A DNA stretch of 64,000 nucleotides from Synechocystis sp. PCC 6714 (GCF_000478825.2 NZ_CP007542.1:496001-560000), one strand, 5' to 3'; shown: positions 30,113 to 39,780, counted from the stretch's first letter. Notes: generated by a model from the sequence alone, not told the origin. Made by a program: numbers and translations.

Positions 30113-30460
30113 CTAACCATGTTGGGCTAAATATTCCGCCAAATCCTCAATCAGTCTGGGTAATTCCGCCTCTGTGGTTAAACGAATGCGCTCATCCCGC
30201 ACTGTTAACAACACCTTGGCCGCAAAGGGACTGGGGTAAATATTAGGATTACAAAACACCTCCAGAAACACTTCTCCACTGTGGCAATATTCCAAATTCC
30301 TCTGTTTTTCAGGCCTGCCCCCTTGGTTCACCTGGGCACCGATGGCTTTTAACTGATTGACTAACTGGTTAATTTCCCCCTGGAGGGCGATCGCCGCTTC
30401 AGTACTAAAGGGAAAACGAACGGAACCTTGGAGCAAGTTGAGGGTGAGGGGAGCTGTCAT
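30113..30460 (-). CDS. Conserved cyanobacterial hypothetical protein
   Basis: 115 residues from the ATG at 30460; a GTG two codons earlier is possible. No known domain was recognised. It has an amphipathic helix near residues 20-45 (ALQGEINQLVNQLKAIG) and a compact C-terminal part (VLLTVRDERIRLTTEAELPRLIEDLAEYL). It is the first gene of a probable operon with ldcA (41 bases on) and recO. Cytoplasmic, no signal. Function unknown. Confidence 0.75.
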   Translation of the reverse strand: MTAPLTLNLLQGSVRFPFSTEAAIALQGEINQLVNQLKAIGAQVNQGGRPEKQRNLEYCHSGEVFLEVFCNPNIYPSPFAAKVLLTVRDERIRLTTEAELPRLIEDLAEYLAQHG

Positions 30461-30633
30461 CGGCACAATGGGGCGGGGAAGTTGGTTGGCAGAACTGGAA
30501 AAGACAAACTTTGGCTTTCAGCATCTTTTCCAGGGTACTGCGCTGAATGGAAATTGGAGCAGAACATCTTTAGGAATCTTCTTTTACCATGGAGGCATGA
30601 TGTTGATATTTCCGCCCAAGGGAGAAGGTTATT

Positions 30634-31500
30634 ATGTGCCAAAACTGCGGTTGTAGTGCGGTGGGAACCGTTGCCCATAGCCACCACCATGGAGACGGAA
30701 ATTTTACCCATAGCCACGATGACCATTCCCATGCCGGACATCATCACCATAGTCACGCTCTAGAATCCATCCCCAACAACGGTTTAGACCAGCAGACGGT
30801 GACCATTACCCCCGATCGCCAGTCCATCACCATTGGCCAAGAGATTCTCAGCAAAAACGATCATTTAGCGGCAAGAAATCGAAGCTACTTCCAGGCTAAA
30901 GGTTTACTGGTAATGAATTTCCTTTCTTCCCCTGGGGCCGGCAAAACTGCCCTAATCCAAAAAATGGTCGGCGATCGCCAAAAAGATCATCCCACCGCAG
31001 TCATTGTGGGGGATTTAGCTACGGATAATGATGCCCAACGTCTCCGCAGTGCCGGGGCGATCACCATTCAGGTAACCACGGGCAATATTTGTCATTTGGA
31101 AGCGGCAATGGTGGCCAAGGCGGCCCAACAGTTGGATCTAGACAACATCGAAGAATTGATTATTGAAAATGTCGGCAATTTAGTTTGTCCCGCCGCCTAC
31201 GATTTGGGGGAAGATTTGCGGGTCGTACTATTTTCCGTTACCGAAGGGGAAGATAAACCCCTCAAATATCCGGCCACATTTAAATCAGCCCAGGTTATTT
31301 TAGTGACAAAACAGGACATTGCCGAAGCAGTGGGTTTTGATGAAGAGTTAGCCTGGCAAAATCTGCGTCAGGTAGCTCCCCAAGCCAAAATTTTCGCTAT
31401 TTCCGCCCGCACTGGAGCAGGGTTACAGCCCTGGTATGACTATTTACACCAATTTCGATTGGAACTCCCATCTCCATCTGCCGAACTAGCATTGGCCTAG
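30634..31500 (+). CDS. hypB: Hydrogenase nickel-incorporation GTPase HypB
   Basis: GTPase that, with HypA, delivers nickel to the [NiFe] hydrogenase large subunit. 288 residues; ATG preceded by GGAGAAGG. The N-terminal CxxCxC nickel site is Cys2-Cys5-Cys7. Residues 16-43 form a histidine-rich nickel-storage stretch. The P-loop SSPGAGKT is near residue 90, GDLATDNDA follows, and [15 protein letters not shown] contains the metal site. Cys-His metal residues (GNICHLEA) are present. No hypA or hydrogenase genes lie nearby, which matches the scattered hyp genes of Synechocystis as I recall. Confidence 0.96.
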   Translation: MCQNCGCSAVGTVAHSHHHGDGNFTHSHDDHSHAGHHHHSHALESIPNNGLDQQTVTITPDRQSITIGQEILSKNDHLAARNRSYFQAKGLLVMNFLSSPGAGKTALIQKMVGDRQKDHPTAVIVGDLATDNDAQRLRSAGAITIQVTTGNICHLEAAMVAKAAQQLDLDNIEELIIENVGNLVCPAAYDLGEDLRVVLFSVTEGEDKPLKYPATFKSAQVILVTKQDIAEAVGFDEELAWQNLRQVAPQAKIFAISARTGAGLQPWYDYLHQFRLELPSPSAELALA

Positions 31501-31516
31501 GGGGCTGGGGGAAAAC

Positions 31517-33109
31517 ATGACTTTGACGCACCAAGGGCTCCAGGCCGTAGTTAGTGCGGCCCAAATGCAGAGCATTGAAAACTGGTTATTTGACCGGGGT
31601 ATGCCCGTGGCAGCGTTGATGGAAAAGGCAGCTCTGCACATAGCCAACAGATTGCAAGTCCTCTATCCCCTAGCTAAATATCCCCGCATCGGTGTAGTGG
31701 TGGGGCCAGGCCATAACGGTGGCGATGGCTTGGTGGTGGCCCGGGAGCTCACTTTGCATGGCTACCACGTTAAAGTTTTCCAATCCTTAGAACAGTTAAA
31801 ACCCCTGACCCAAAACCATACTAATTACGCTAAAAGTTTAGGTATTCCTTGGCTGGATGGGGTCAACGCTTTGGCCCATTGCGATCTAATTATTGACGGG
31901 CTGTTCGGCGTTGGTTTAACTCGACCGATCACCGGGGCGATCGCCGATCTGATTACAACCATTAATATTCTCCCTATACCCATTGTTAGCATCGATTTAC
32001 CATCGGGTATCCATACGGATACAGGGGAAATTTTAGGCGTGGCGGTGCAGGCGGAGCGGAGTTTTTGCCTTGGCCTCTGGAAACGGGCCCACTTCCAAGA
32101 CAGGGCTTTGCCATACCTAGGACAAACGGAATTGCTCAATATTGGTTTACCCCCCCAGGCGATCGCCGAGGTTTTGGGGCATGGCTGGCCGCTACAAGTC
32201 CTTAGCTCTGACCAGGGCAAAGAAGCGTTGTTCCCAAGGCGGCCCCTGGTTACCCATAAATATCAGCAGGGTCATTTGTTACTCATCTGTGGTTCCCAAC
32301 AATATGCCGGCGGAGCGTTATTAAGCTGCTTGGGAGCAAGGGCCACTGGGGTAGGCATGGTGACTGTGGCAGTGCCTAAAAGTGTTACAAGCCTCATCCA
32401 TAGTCAATGCCCAGAAATGCTAGTCCACGGTTGTTTGGAAACCCATTCCGGGGCGATCGCCGGGTTAGGAAATTTAAACCTTGCCAGTTATAGCGCCATT
32501 GCCCTGGGGCCGGGATTAAGTCTTGACGTGGGGCCAGTGGTGGAAGAGGTTTTAAATGTTGCCTGCCCCCTAATTTTGGATGCCGATGCCCTGAACAAAG
32601 TCGCCCAACAGAAATTACTGCCCCTGTTAGCCCAAAGGACAGCTCCCACTGTACTCACTCCCCATGGGGGGGAATTTAAACGACTTTTTCCCGACCTTGA
32701 CCAAGGCGATCGCCTCACGGCCGCCCAAACAGGAGCGGTAAGGAGCCAAACTACGGTCTTACTCAAGGGGGCCAAAACCATCATTGCTGACCCCACCGGC
32801 CCCACTTGGCTGATCAAGGACAGTACCTCCGCTTTAGCTCGGGGCGGCAGTGGTGATGTCTTAACTGGATTAATGGGAGGAATCTTAGCTCAACCATCAG
32901 ATTTGCCCCTAGTCCAAAGGGTGGCAGGGGTCGCTTGGTGGCATGCCCAGGCGGGAATTTTTGCCGCCCAACAAAGAACGGTGTTGGGGGTAGATGCCCA
33001 ACATTTAGCTGAGTATCTGCTCCCAACCTACCGGAGATGGACTGCTGGGGAAAGCATCACCGATCGCCCCGGTCTTGTTCCCCGCTGTACTCGGCCTTTC
33101 GATGGCTAA
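31517..33109 (+). CDS. nnrDE: Bifunctional NAD(P)H-hydrate epimerase / ADP-dependent NAD(P)H-hydrate dehydratase
   Basis: Repairs damaged NAD(P)HX. Residues 1-220 are the YjeF_N epimerase domain (VGPGHNGGDGLVVARELTLHGY, DLIIDGLFGVGL, SIDLPSGIHTDTG). Residues 235-510 are the ribokinase-like dehydratase (PLVTHKYQQGHLL, LTPHGGEFKRL, and the catalytic ARGGSGDVLTGLMGG). 530 residues, the family length. It follows hypB by 16 bases in the same direction, so the two may be co-transcribed. Its last 53 bases overlap the convergent lspA. Confidence 0.96.
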   Translation: MTLTHQGLQAVVSAAQMQSIENWLFDRGMPVAALMEKAALHIANRLQVLYPLAKYPRIGVVVGPGHNGGDGLVVARELTLHGYHVKVFQSLEQLKPLTQNHTNYAKSLGIPWLDGVNALAHCDLIIDGLFGVGLTRPITGAIADLITTINILPIPIVSIDLPSGIHTDTGEILGVAVQAERSFCLGLWKRAHFQDRALPYLGQTELLNIGLPPQAIAEVLGHGWPLQVLSSDQGKEALFPRRPLVTHKYQQGHLLLICGSQQYAGGALLSCLGARATGVGMVTVAVPKSVTSLIHSQCPEMLVHGCLETHSGAIAGLGNLNLASYSAIALGPGLSLDVGPVVEEVLNVACPLILDADALNKVAQQKLLPLLAQRTAPTVLTPHGGEFKRLFPDLDQGDRLTAAQTGAVRSQTTVLLKGAKTIIADPTGPTWLIKDSTSALARGGSGDVLTGLMGGILAQPSDLPLVQRVAGVAWWHAQAGIFAAQQRTVLGVDAQHLAEYLLPTYRRWTAGESITDRPGLVPRCTRPFDG

Positions 33110-33572
33110 CCGGCTGGAAATTAGCCCAGAGTAGGGCCGCAATGCCAATGTTAATGGAGACGTCCGCTAGGTTGAAAATGGGGAAATTAATTAGGCGGAA
33201 ATCCAAAAAGTCGATCACATGGCCGAGGAAAAATCGGTCAATGCCATTGCCCACGGCCCCCGCCAGGATACAACCATAGCCCAATTGTTCTAGCTTCCGT
33301 AGGGGAACCTTACCGGCAAAGATAATTAAGCCCACACTTACCCCCAGGGAAAGCCATTTGAGCCAACCCGCTCCTCCCCGAAAGGCGCTGAATGCCGCTC
33401 CGGTGTTGAGCACATAGGTGAAATGAAACACCCCCGACCAGAGGGGCAAACTGGTGCCCACGGGGGCCATGGCCTGGCTGACCCAGAGTTTACTGAGCTG
33501 GTCCAAAACAATACCGGCGATCGCCACCTGCCAGAAGAGGGGATTTTTAGCGAGGGAAAAAGACCGGGCCAT
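33057..33572 (-). CDS. lspA: Lipoprotein signal peptidase (signal peptidase II)
   Basis: Inner-membrane aspartic protease that cleaves prolipoprotein signal peptides. 171 residues from the ATG at 33572, which overlaps the bioY stop (TGATG). Four membrane helices. Catalytic Asp residues lie in AGAVGNGIDRF and FNLADVSIN, with the NTGAAFS motif between helices. The C-terminal tail (HRKAEYSGEQDRGDR) is encoded inside the convergent end of nnrDE. It is the last gene of bioB-bioY-lspA. Confidence 0.95.
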   Translation of the reverse strand: MARSFSLAKNPLFWQVAIAGIVLDQLSKLWVSQAMAPVGTSLPLWSGVFHFTYVLNTGAAFSAFRGGAGWLKWLSLGVSVGLIIFAGKVPLRKLEQLGYGCILAGAVGNGIDRFFLGHVIDFLDFRLINFPIFNLADVSINIGIAALLWANFQPVSHRKAEYSGEQDRGDR

Positions 33573-34225
33573 CAATAAAATAAAATTCTCCGCAAAAAGT
33601 AAGCCAACACGGCGGTTAAACAGACCAGGATAATCTGGCCGGGCAGGGCCATGAGGGAAAAGGTGATCAGGGCCTGGGGCAAGGCTGACAAGGGCAAAAT
33701 GGGGGGATTACCCAGTTTTAGTAAAGCCATCAGCACCAGATAAACCATACCGGCACCGTGGATGACGCCCAAACCCGCTAAGCAACTGAGGGCTAGGCTT
33801 TCAATTTTGGTGGGGGAACGGTAGGCTAACCAACCACAGAGCCAAGCTCCAGGAATAAAGCCCAACAGATAGCCAAAGGTGGGTTGTTGCCAATAATCCC
33901 AGCCCCCCCCATGGGCAAAAATGGGCAACCAGGCTAGCCCAAGGGTAATGTAGCCCAACTGGGCGATCGCCCCGGCCCTACTGCCCCCCACACAGGCTGT
34001 GAGCAACACTGCACCCACCTGATAGGTTGTGCCAAGGGGATGGGAGTAAATGCCCGCCTTCCACCATTGCCAAGGGGGATTGGTGGCAAATACCTGGACA
34101 AAAGTACAGAAAATAGTCAACAGCAGTCCGGCGATCGCCAACAGGACTTCTGCCACCAGGGAAGGCTTGGGGAGTTCAATCTCCTCCGTCACTAGGTCGA
34201 GGTCAGACTCAGGATTGGTATTCAC
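33572..34225 (-). CDS. bioY: BioY biotin transporter (S component)
   Basis: Membrane protein that binds and takes up biotin, alone or with an ECF energising module (none here). About 217 residues from the GTG at 34225. A TTG at 34258 is also in frame and would overlap bioB by 50 bases. Six helices; family motifs GAVLLTACVGGSRAGAIAQLGYITLGLAWLP and TFGYLLGFIPGAWLCGWLAYRS are evident. The stop overlaps the lspA ATG by one base. Lying between bioB and lspA, it is probably translated by coupling. Confidence 0.9.
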   Translation of the reverse strand: MNTNPESDLDLVTEEIELPKPSLVAEVLLAIAGLLLTIFCTFVQVFATNPPWQWWKAGIYSHPLGTTYQVGAVLLTACVGGSRAGAIAQLGYITLGLAWLPIFAHGGGWDYWQQPTFGYLLGFIPGAWLCGWLAYRSPTKIESLALSCLAGLGVIHGAGMVYLVLMALLKLGNPPILPLSALPQALITFSLMALPGQIILVCLTAVLAYFLRRILFY

Positions 34226-35297
34226 CGGGGATAGGGGCTTCTCCCCCTTGGAGGCCAAGGGATGCCAATAATTTTTGATCTTGTTCTGGGGGTTGGCCCA
34301 GGGTAGTTAAGTAATGGCCCACTAGCATAGCGTTAATGCCTGCTTTTAGCCCTAAATCCTGTAGTTCCCCCATCACCGCCTCCCGGCCCCCGGCATAGCG
34401 AATAATCTGCTGGGGCAAAATAAAGCGAAAAATGGCGATCGCCTTGAGGGCATCATAGGGATTTAACTTTTGTTGTTCCCCCAAAGGAGTACCGGGACGG
34501 GGATTGAGCAGGTTAAGGGGCACCGATTCCACCTCCAGTTCCCGCAGAGCTAAGGCTAGATCGATACGGTCTTCCCAGCTTTCCCCCATGCCCAAAATAC
34601 CGCCGGTGCAAGCTTGAATGCCCGCCGCTTTGAGGTTTTTCACCGTATCTACCCGGTCTTGCCAAGTGTGGGTAGTGACAACTTTGTCGTAATAGTTAGC
34701 CGATGCTTCCAGGTTATGGTTATAACGGGTTACCCCGGCTTCCCTCAACCGTTGGGCTTGTTCCGGGGTTACTTCCCCCAGGGCACAGCAGGGCTTGATG
34801 TTGGTTTCCTGGACAATTTGCCGCACCGTGGCGAGAATTTGTTCAAATTCTTTATCTTTAGGGCTATGGTACTTGGGGCCCCGACCCTGGCTAACTAAGC
34901 AAAAGCGTTTGGCCCCCGCCGCCGCCGCCGCCCTTGCCTGCTCTAAAATCTCGGCTTGGGTTTTCAGACCATAAATGGGGGAGTTGGGGTCTGGATGGTG
35001 ACTGGATTGGGAGCAAAAGCCGCAGTTTTCCGAACAGTTGCCGGATTTAACATTGATGATGCTACACAGATCCACTACGTTGCCACAGCAGGCTTGGCGA
35101 ATGTTATTGGCCGCTTCACAGAGCAAAAGAATATTCTCTTCCCCCTCGATCGCCGCCAACTGCAATGCCTCTTCCCGCGTTAGGCGATCGCCGTCGATAA
35201 TGCGCTGACTAAGGCTGGTCAACCAGGTTTCCATTGCCTCGCTGGGCTCAGCCGGGGAATTGGTGGGGGAAGGAGGACGAGAAGATGCTAGAACCAC
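34209..35297 (-). CDS. bioB: Biotin synthase
   Basis: Radical-SAM enzyme inserting sulphur into dethiobiotin. 362 residues from a GTG at 35297; an internal ATG at 35234 would remove a Ser/Pro-rich, poorly conserved start. The [4Fe-4S] Cys triad is in SGNCSENCGFCSQSS. The second cluster region, TRYNHNLEAS and GGILGMGE, and the late RYAGGRE are typical BioB signatures. The extra C-terminal 40 residues (after LVGHYLTTLGQPPEQD) are as in other cyanobacterial forms. Its end overlaps the start of bioY. It completes the pathway step after bioD, encoded 16 kb away. Confidence 0.96.
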   Translation of the reverse strand: MVLASSRPPSPTNSPAEPSEAMETWLTSLSQRIIDGDRLTREEALQLAAIEGEENILLLCEAANNIRQACCGNVVDLCSIINVKSGNCSENCGFCSQSSHHPDPNSPIYGLKTQAEILEQARAAAAAGAKRFCLVSQGRGPKYHSPKDKEFEQILATVRQIVQETNIKPCCALGEVTPEQAQRLREAGVTRYNHNLEASANYYDKVVTTHTWQDRVDTVKNLKAAGIQACTGGILGMGESWEDRIDLALALRELEVESVPLNLLNPRPGTPLGEQQKLNPYDALKAIAIFRFILPQQIIRYAGGREAVMGELQDLGLKAGINAMLVGHYLTTLGQPPEQDQKLLASLGLQGGEAPIPGEYQS

Positions 35298-35373
35298 GGC
35301 AATGTTGGGTTAGGGGTCTGAATCGAGATTAAAGGGCATTTTATCACGGTGGGCAAAGGTGCCAGAGGTTGGG

Positions 35374-36876
35374 CTAATCCTTACCCCGACGTTTGAGCTC
35401 CATTTTCACTGCTTCCACCACCGTTTCAATTACCTGTACCCGGGCGAAATATTTATCATTGGCGGATACTACCGTCCAGGGAGCAGCAGGAGTATTGGTG
35501 CGGGCCATCATTTGGTTCACCGCTACGTTGTAAAGGGGCCATTTTTCCCGGTTACGCCAATCCTCATCGGTGAGTTTGTATTGCTTAAAGGGGTTGTTTT
35601 GCCGTTCTTCAAAGCGGGCTAACTGTTCTTCGGGACTAATATGGAGGAAAAATTTGACCACCACATAACCTTCCGCCGTTAATTCCGCTTCAAATTCGTT
35701 GATTTCCCGGTAGGCTCGCAACCATTCCTTTTCCCTAGCAAAACCTTCCACCCTTTCCACCATCACCCGGCCGTACCAACTACGGTCAAAAATACCAATT
35801 TTTCCACCGGGGGGAATCCGGCGCCAGAAACGCCAGAGGTAATGGAATCGGGCTTCTTCCTCCGTGGGGGCAGCGAAAGTATTGACCTGGTAACTGCGGG
35901 GATCTAGGGTATCAGTTAACCTTTTAATGGCTCCCCCCTTGCCCGCCGCATCCCAACCTTCAAATAAGGCAATTACCGGCACCTTTTCCTGGTAAATTTT
36001 GGCTTGCAGTTTACGCAATTCAATCTGGCTGTCCCGCAATTTTTGTCGATAGTCATCTTTACTTAATTGGACAGTCAAATCCACTTTGGCTAGAAAATTA
36101 GGTTCCGTGGGCAAAAGTTCGCTCTGGGAGGGGAGATGGGCGACTTGAGTGTTGGCTCTGACCCGTTTTTGGTCTAAGGCTTGGACAATCACCGCCACCA
36201 ATTGGGACAATACTTTTACCCGAGACCACCGTTCACAATCCCCTTCCACCAAAGTCCAAGGGCCGTAACCGGTGCTGGTGTAGGTGAGCATTTCCTCCAC
36301 TAGGGCGGCATATTCCTGGTAGCGTTTTTCCTGTTGCCAATCCTCCGGCCGCACCCGCCACATTTCCAGCTCGTCTGCTTCGTACTTTTTCAGGCGTTTT
36401 TTCAACTCTTTTTGACTGATATGCACCCAAAATTTGGCGATCGCCGCTCCATCTTCCACTAACTGACGCTCAAAGGCGTTGATGTCCCGCATGATTAGGG
36501 GGACCTGGGGGGCCGGCACCCGGCCGAATAATCTTTCCTCTAGGCAATTGGTGTACCAACTGTGATAAAAAAATCCCAAACTTCCTTTGGGGGGAAGCTT
36601 TTGCCAAAAACGCCAGAGCACAGGGTACATTCGCTCCTGTTCGTTGGCCGCAAAGGTGGGGTTAACGGAAAATCCCCTCGGGTCCATATAGTTAACGATT
36701 TTCTTCAGCAATGTACCTTTGCCGGCGGCGGCCCAGCCTTCCAAAACAATAATCACCGGAATTTGCTCTTCCCAGCAGGACTGTTGCAAACTCCGCAACT
36801 GTTGCATCAAATCTTCCAGCTGTTCTTTATAACTTTCTTTATCTAGTTTGAGGGAAAGGTCAAGGGCGTCTAACAT
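35374..36876 (-). CDS. Two-domain polyphosphate kinase 2 (polyphosphate:AMP phosphotransferase-like)
   Basis: 500 residues made of two tandem PPK2 domains, the architecture of class II PPK2 (polyphosphate:AMP phosphotransferase), which phosphorylates AMP with polyphosphate. The C-terminal domain (residues ~270-495) has an intact P-loop EGWDAAGKGGAIK (307-319), DPRSY and the Walker-B type IFDRSWYGR (362-370). The N-terminal domain (1-235) has EGWAAAGKGTLLK but lacks the DR pair (FFYHSWY at 102-108, i.e. Tyr104-His105), so it is probably not catalytic. It sits alone, 76 bases beyond bioB on the same strand, with bioB downstream. Function from the family; the direction of the reaction is not provable from sequence. 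Confidence 0.88.
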   Translation of the reverse strand: MLDALDLSLKLDKESYKEQLEDLMQQLRSLQQSCWEEQIPVIIVLEGWAAAGKGTLLKKIVNYMDPRGFSVNPTFAANEQERMYPVLWRFWQKLPPKGSLGFFYHSWYTNCLEERLFGRVPAPQVPLIMRDINAFERQLVEDGAAIAKFWVHISQKELKKRLKKYEADELEMWRVRPEDWQQEKRYQEYAALVEEMLTYTSTGYGPWTLVEGDCERWSRVKVLSQLVAVIVQALDQKRVRANTQVAHLPSQSELLPTEPNFLAKVDLTVQLSKDDYRQKLRDSQIELRKLQAKIYQEKVPVIALFEGWDAAGKGGAIKRLTDTLDPRSYQVNTFAAPTEEEARFHYLWRFWRRIPPGGKIGIFDRSWYGRVMVERVEGFAREKEWLRAYREINEFEAELTAEGYVVVKFFLHISPEEQLARFEERQNNPFKQYKLTDEDWRNREKWPLYNVAVNQMMARTNTPAAPWTVVSANDKYFARVQVIETVVEAVKMELKRRGKD

Positions 36877-37315
36877 AGGCGATCGCCAGGGGTAGGATTA
36901 ATTATTAGGGCTAAGTTTAACTTTTAAGGGATTTGGAGGCCATGGGCGGCCAATCCCCTAAGTGCCTGTTTTAAAAGTAATGTTCTCCCACCCCACATCT
37001 CCAGCAAATTTGGGGGACGTTGAAGATTTTTCTCCCGAGAATCAGGGGCTAGGGAAGTTTTTCAAACACTTTTTAAACGCTGAAGGGATATTAGCAAAGG
37101 ACAGGTCATAGCGGAGATTTACTCGGGTTGGGGTTGGCTCGATTGTTGGAAAATGCCCCAGATGGCTTGGCCGACGCCATGGAGTAACACCATTCCGCTA
37201 TAGCCAATATTATGTGTACGATATTGAGTTACGGTAATTAGCAATAAAAGAATTTAAGTTGTTTTATCCGAAGCTGAACTCGATCAGTACTGGAGAGGTG
37301 GAAGGGCGCTTTAAG
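36877..37315. other. 439-base gap with degenerate repeat and possible short gene relic
   Basis: Between the PPK2 gene and the downstream end of the dppB-like gene. A short frame on the minus strand (about 37122-37245, TTG start possible, ending in SSQPQPE and TAA) could be a fragment of a lost gene but is not recognisable. Around 36990-37075 there is a stretch with TTTGGGGGACG and TTTTTCAAACAC that also occurs in part near 59165-59216 (see repeats). A HIP1 site lies just upstream of the PPK2 start. Nothing else seen. Confidence 0.4.
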
Positions 37316-38329
37316 TCATTTCAAATCAGCCAATTGAATGCGAGGGTCGGTGAATTTCAGTAATAAGTCCGCCAGGAGATTGCCCACAATCAGTAGGGTT
37401 GCCCCCATCATTAAACTACCCATCACTAGATAAAGATCCTGGGCTGTCACCGCTTGTAAAATCAGGCGGCCCAAACCGGGCCAATTGAAAAAGAATTCGG
37501 CAATGAACGCGCCACTGAGGAGACCGGCAAACTCAAAGCCCAGGATGGTGATTAGCGGATTGATAGCATTGCGGAGGGCGTGGACGTAAATAACTCGGTT
37601 TTCTGGCAGACCTTTAGCCCTCGCTGTTTGGATATAGTCTTGGCGCAACACATCTAACAGTTGTCCCCGCATTAGCCGTTGTAGCCCAGCAAAACTAGTA
37701 ATACTCAAGGCCAGGGTAGGTAAAATCATGTGCCAAGCAATGTCCCAGACTTTGTGGGGCCAGGAAAATTCGGCAAAATCAATGCTGGTCATGTCCCCCA
37801 CCGGCAATAGGGGAGAAACGGATTGAGCAAGGAATAACAGGAGCAAAGCTGTGATAAAGCTGGGAAATCCTTGGCCAATGTAGCTAATTACCCGCAAACC
37901 TCGATCTAACAATGTATTTTGCTGAACAGCACCCACAATACCCAAAGGAATGGCGATCGCCCAGGTGAGAATGATGGACGTGATGGCCAACAGTAGGGTG
38001 GCAGGAATCCGTTCCATTAATAAGGAGGCAACAGAACGGTTATAGACAAAACTTTCGCCAAAATTAAATCGGGTCACCACTTGGGTGAGCCAGCGCCAAT
38101 ATTGCACATACCAAGGTTGGTCTAGGCCAAATTGAACTTTTAGCTGTTGGATGGTTTCCGGGGAAATTTTCGGATTTTGCTGGAGGGTATCGAGGTAACT
38201 GCCGGGGGCCAACTGGATAATGGCAAAGCTTAATAGGGATGCCAGTAGTAAGGTAATCAGTCCTTCTATTAACCGCTGGACAACATAGGCCAAGTCGTCA
38301 TTTTGGAGCCAACGGAGGGGATTACGCAT
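37316..38329 (-). CDS. DppB-type ABC transporter permease
   Basis: Inner-membrane permease of the peptide/nickel (DppB/OppB) family, 337 residues with six helices. N-terminal LLASLLSFAIIQLAPGSYLD and the LKVQFGLDQPWYVQYWRWLT segment are standard. The EAA loop that contacts the ATPase reads RAKGLPENRVIYVHALRNAINPLIT. No partner permease (DppC), ATPase or substrate-binding protein lies nearby, so its partners must be elsewhere. It is divergent from hisS with 167 bases between. Confidence 0.92.
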   Translation of the reverse strand: MRNPLRWLQNDDLAYVVQRLIEGLITLLLASLLSFAIIQLAPGSYLDTLQQNPKISPETIQQLKVQFGLDQPWYVQYWRWLTQVVTRFNFGESFVYNRSVASLLMERIPATLLLAITSIILTWAIAIPLGIVGAVQQNTLLDRGLRVISYIGQGFPSFITALLLLFLAQSVSPLLPVGDMTSIDFAEFSWPHKVWDIAWHMILPTLALSITSFAGLQRLMRGQLLDVLRQDYIQTARAKGLPENRVIYVHALRNAINPLITILGFEFAGLLSGAFIAEFFFNWPGLGRLILQAVTAQDLYLVMGSLMMGATLLIVGNLLADLLLKFTDPRIQLADLK

Positions 38330-38496
38330 GGATTAATTGACCAAAAACTGCTGGTTAGATCCTGTCTAGGGATTGCTCCTAGCCAATATACCCTAAGGCT
38401 TTTATCGGTGCAGATGCCGATCGCCAAGGGGCCATGGGTCATCGGAATCCGCTAAGGTTAGGAACGTATTTTGTTTGACAGGAACTGAGCCGAACT

Positions 38497-39780
38497 ATGG
38501 GAGCTATCCAAGCCATTCGTGGAACCCGTGACATTGTGCCCCCGGAAACCAACTATTGGCAATGGGTAGAGGCGATCGCCAAACGCATTTTAGACCGGGC
38601 TTTATACCAAGAAATTCGCACCCCTATTTTTGAGCAGACCACTCTGTTTGAGCGGGGCATTGGGGAAGCCACCGACGTTGTGGGCAAAGAAATGTATAGC
38701 TTCACCGACCGGGGCGATCGCCCTATTACCCTAAGACCCGAAGGCACAGCGGGGGTGGTACGGGCTTATATTGAACAGAATTTACAGTCCGCTGGAGCAG
38801 TACAACGATTGTGGTATACCGGGCCTATGTTCCGCTACGAAAGACCCCAGGCCGGTCGGCAAAGACAATTCCATCAATTGGGGGTAGAAGTATTGGGCAG
38901 TGCCGATCCCAGGGCTGACGTGGAAGTGATTGCCTTAGGCACCGACATTCTCAAAGCCCTTGGTTTGAGTAACCTTTCCCTCGCCTTAAATTCCGTCGGT
39001 AATGGCGGCGATCGCCAAAGATACCGGGAAGCTTTGATCGCCTACTTAACCCCTTTCAAAGATGAACTAGATCCCGATTCCCAGGACCGGTTGGAGCGCA
39101 ATCCCCTGAGAATTTTGGACAGCAAAGCTAAGCGCACCCAGGAAATTGTCCAGGATGCCCCCAGCATTTTGGATCATCTCGGAGCGGATTCCCAACGGCA
39201 CTTTGACCAAGTACAACAATTACTGACGGACTTAGGCATTGCCTACCAACTTACCCCCACCCTGGTGCGGGGCTTGGATTACTACACCCACACTGCCTTC
39301 GAAATTCAATCCAGCGATCTGGGGGCCCAGGCCACCGTTTGCGGTGGCGGTCGTTACGATGGCCTAGTGGCGGAATTGGGCGGCCCCGTTACCCCTGCCG
39401 TGGGCTGGGCCATGGGATTGGAGCGTTTAATTATTCTTTTGCAACAAATGGCCACGCCTCCCATTGCTGGCCCGGATTTTTACCTTGTTTCCAAAGGAGA
39501 AAAAGCAGAACCCCAAGCCCTAATTTTGGCGCAACAATTACGCAACCAGGGATTATCCGTCGCTTTAGATCTCAGCGCCAGTGCCTTTGGTAAACAATTT
39601 AAGCGGGCTGATAAATCCGGGGCGATCGCCTGCTTAGTGTTGGGGGAAGGGGAAATGGCAACAGGCACAGTACAACTTAAATGGCTGGCCAGCAAAACCC
39701 AAGAAACAGTGCAGTTGGAGGATTTAATGGGGGACATTACGGAACTCAAACAACGTTTAGCGGGACATAGGGGAAAATAA
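38497..39780 (+). CDS. hisS: Histidyl-tRNA synthetase
   Basis: Class II aminoacyl-tRNA synthetase, 427 residues. Motif 2 is FRYERPQAGRQRQFHQLGVE, the His-specific loops are RGLDYYTHTAFE and GGGRYDGL, and motif 3 is AVGWAMGLERL. RPEGTAGVVRAY is in place. C-terminal anticodon-binding domain (LSVALDLSASAFGKQFKRADKSGA). The next gene follows by 34 bases. Confidence 0.97.
   Translation: MGAIQAIRGTRDIVPPETNYWQWVEAIAKRILDRALYQEIRTPIFEQTTLFERGIGEATDVVGKEMYSFTDRGDRPITLRPEGTAGVVRAYIEQNLQSAGAVQRLWYTGPMFRYERPQAGRQRQFHQLGVEVLGSADPRADVEVIALGTDILKALGLSNLSLALNSVGNGGDRQRYREALIAYLTPFKDELDPDSQDRLERNPLRILDSKAKRTQEIVQDAPSILDHLGADSQRHFDQVQQLLTDLGIAYQLTPTLVRGLDYYTHTAFEIQSSDLGAQATVCGGGRYDGLVAELGGPVTPAVGWAMGLERLIILLQQMATPPIAGPDFYLVSKGEKAEPQALILAQQLRNQGLSVALDLSASAFGKQFKRADKSGAIACLVLGEGEMATGTVQLKWLASKTQETVQLEDLMGDITELKQRLAGHRGK

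Noticed and set aside
30357-30763. Plus-strand frames around the hypB start
   Set aside because: They overlap hypB and the minus-strand gene at 30113 in other frames; no conserved content.
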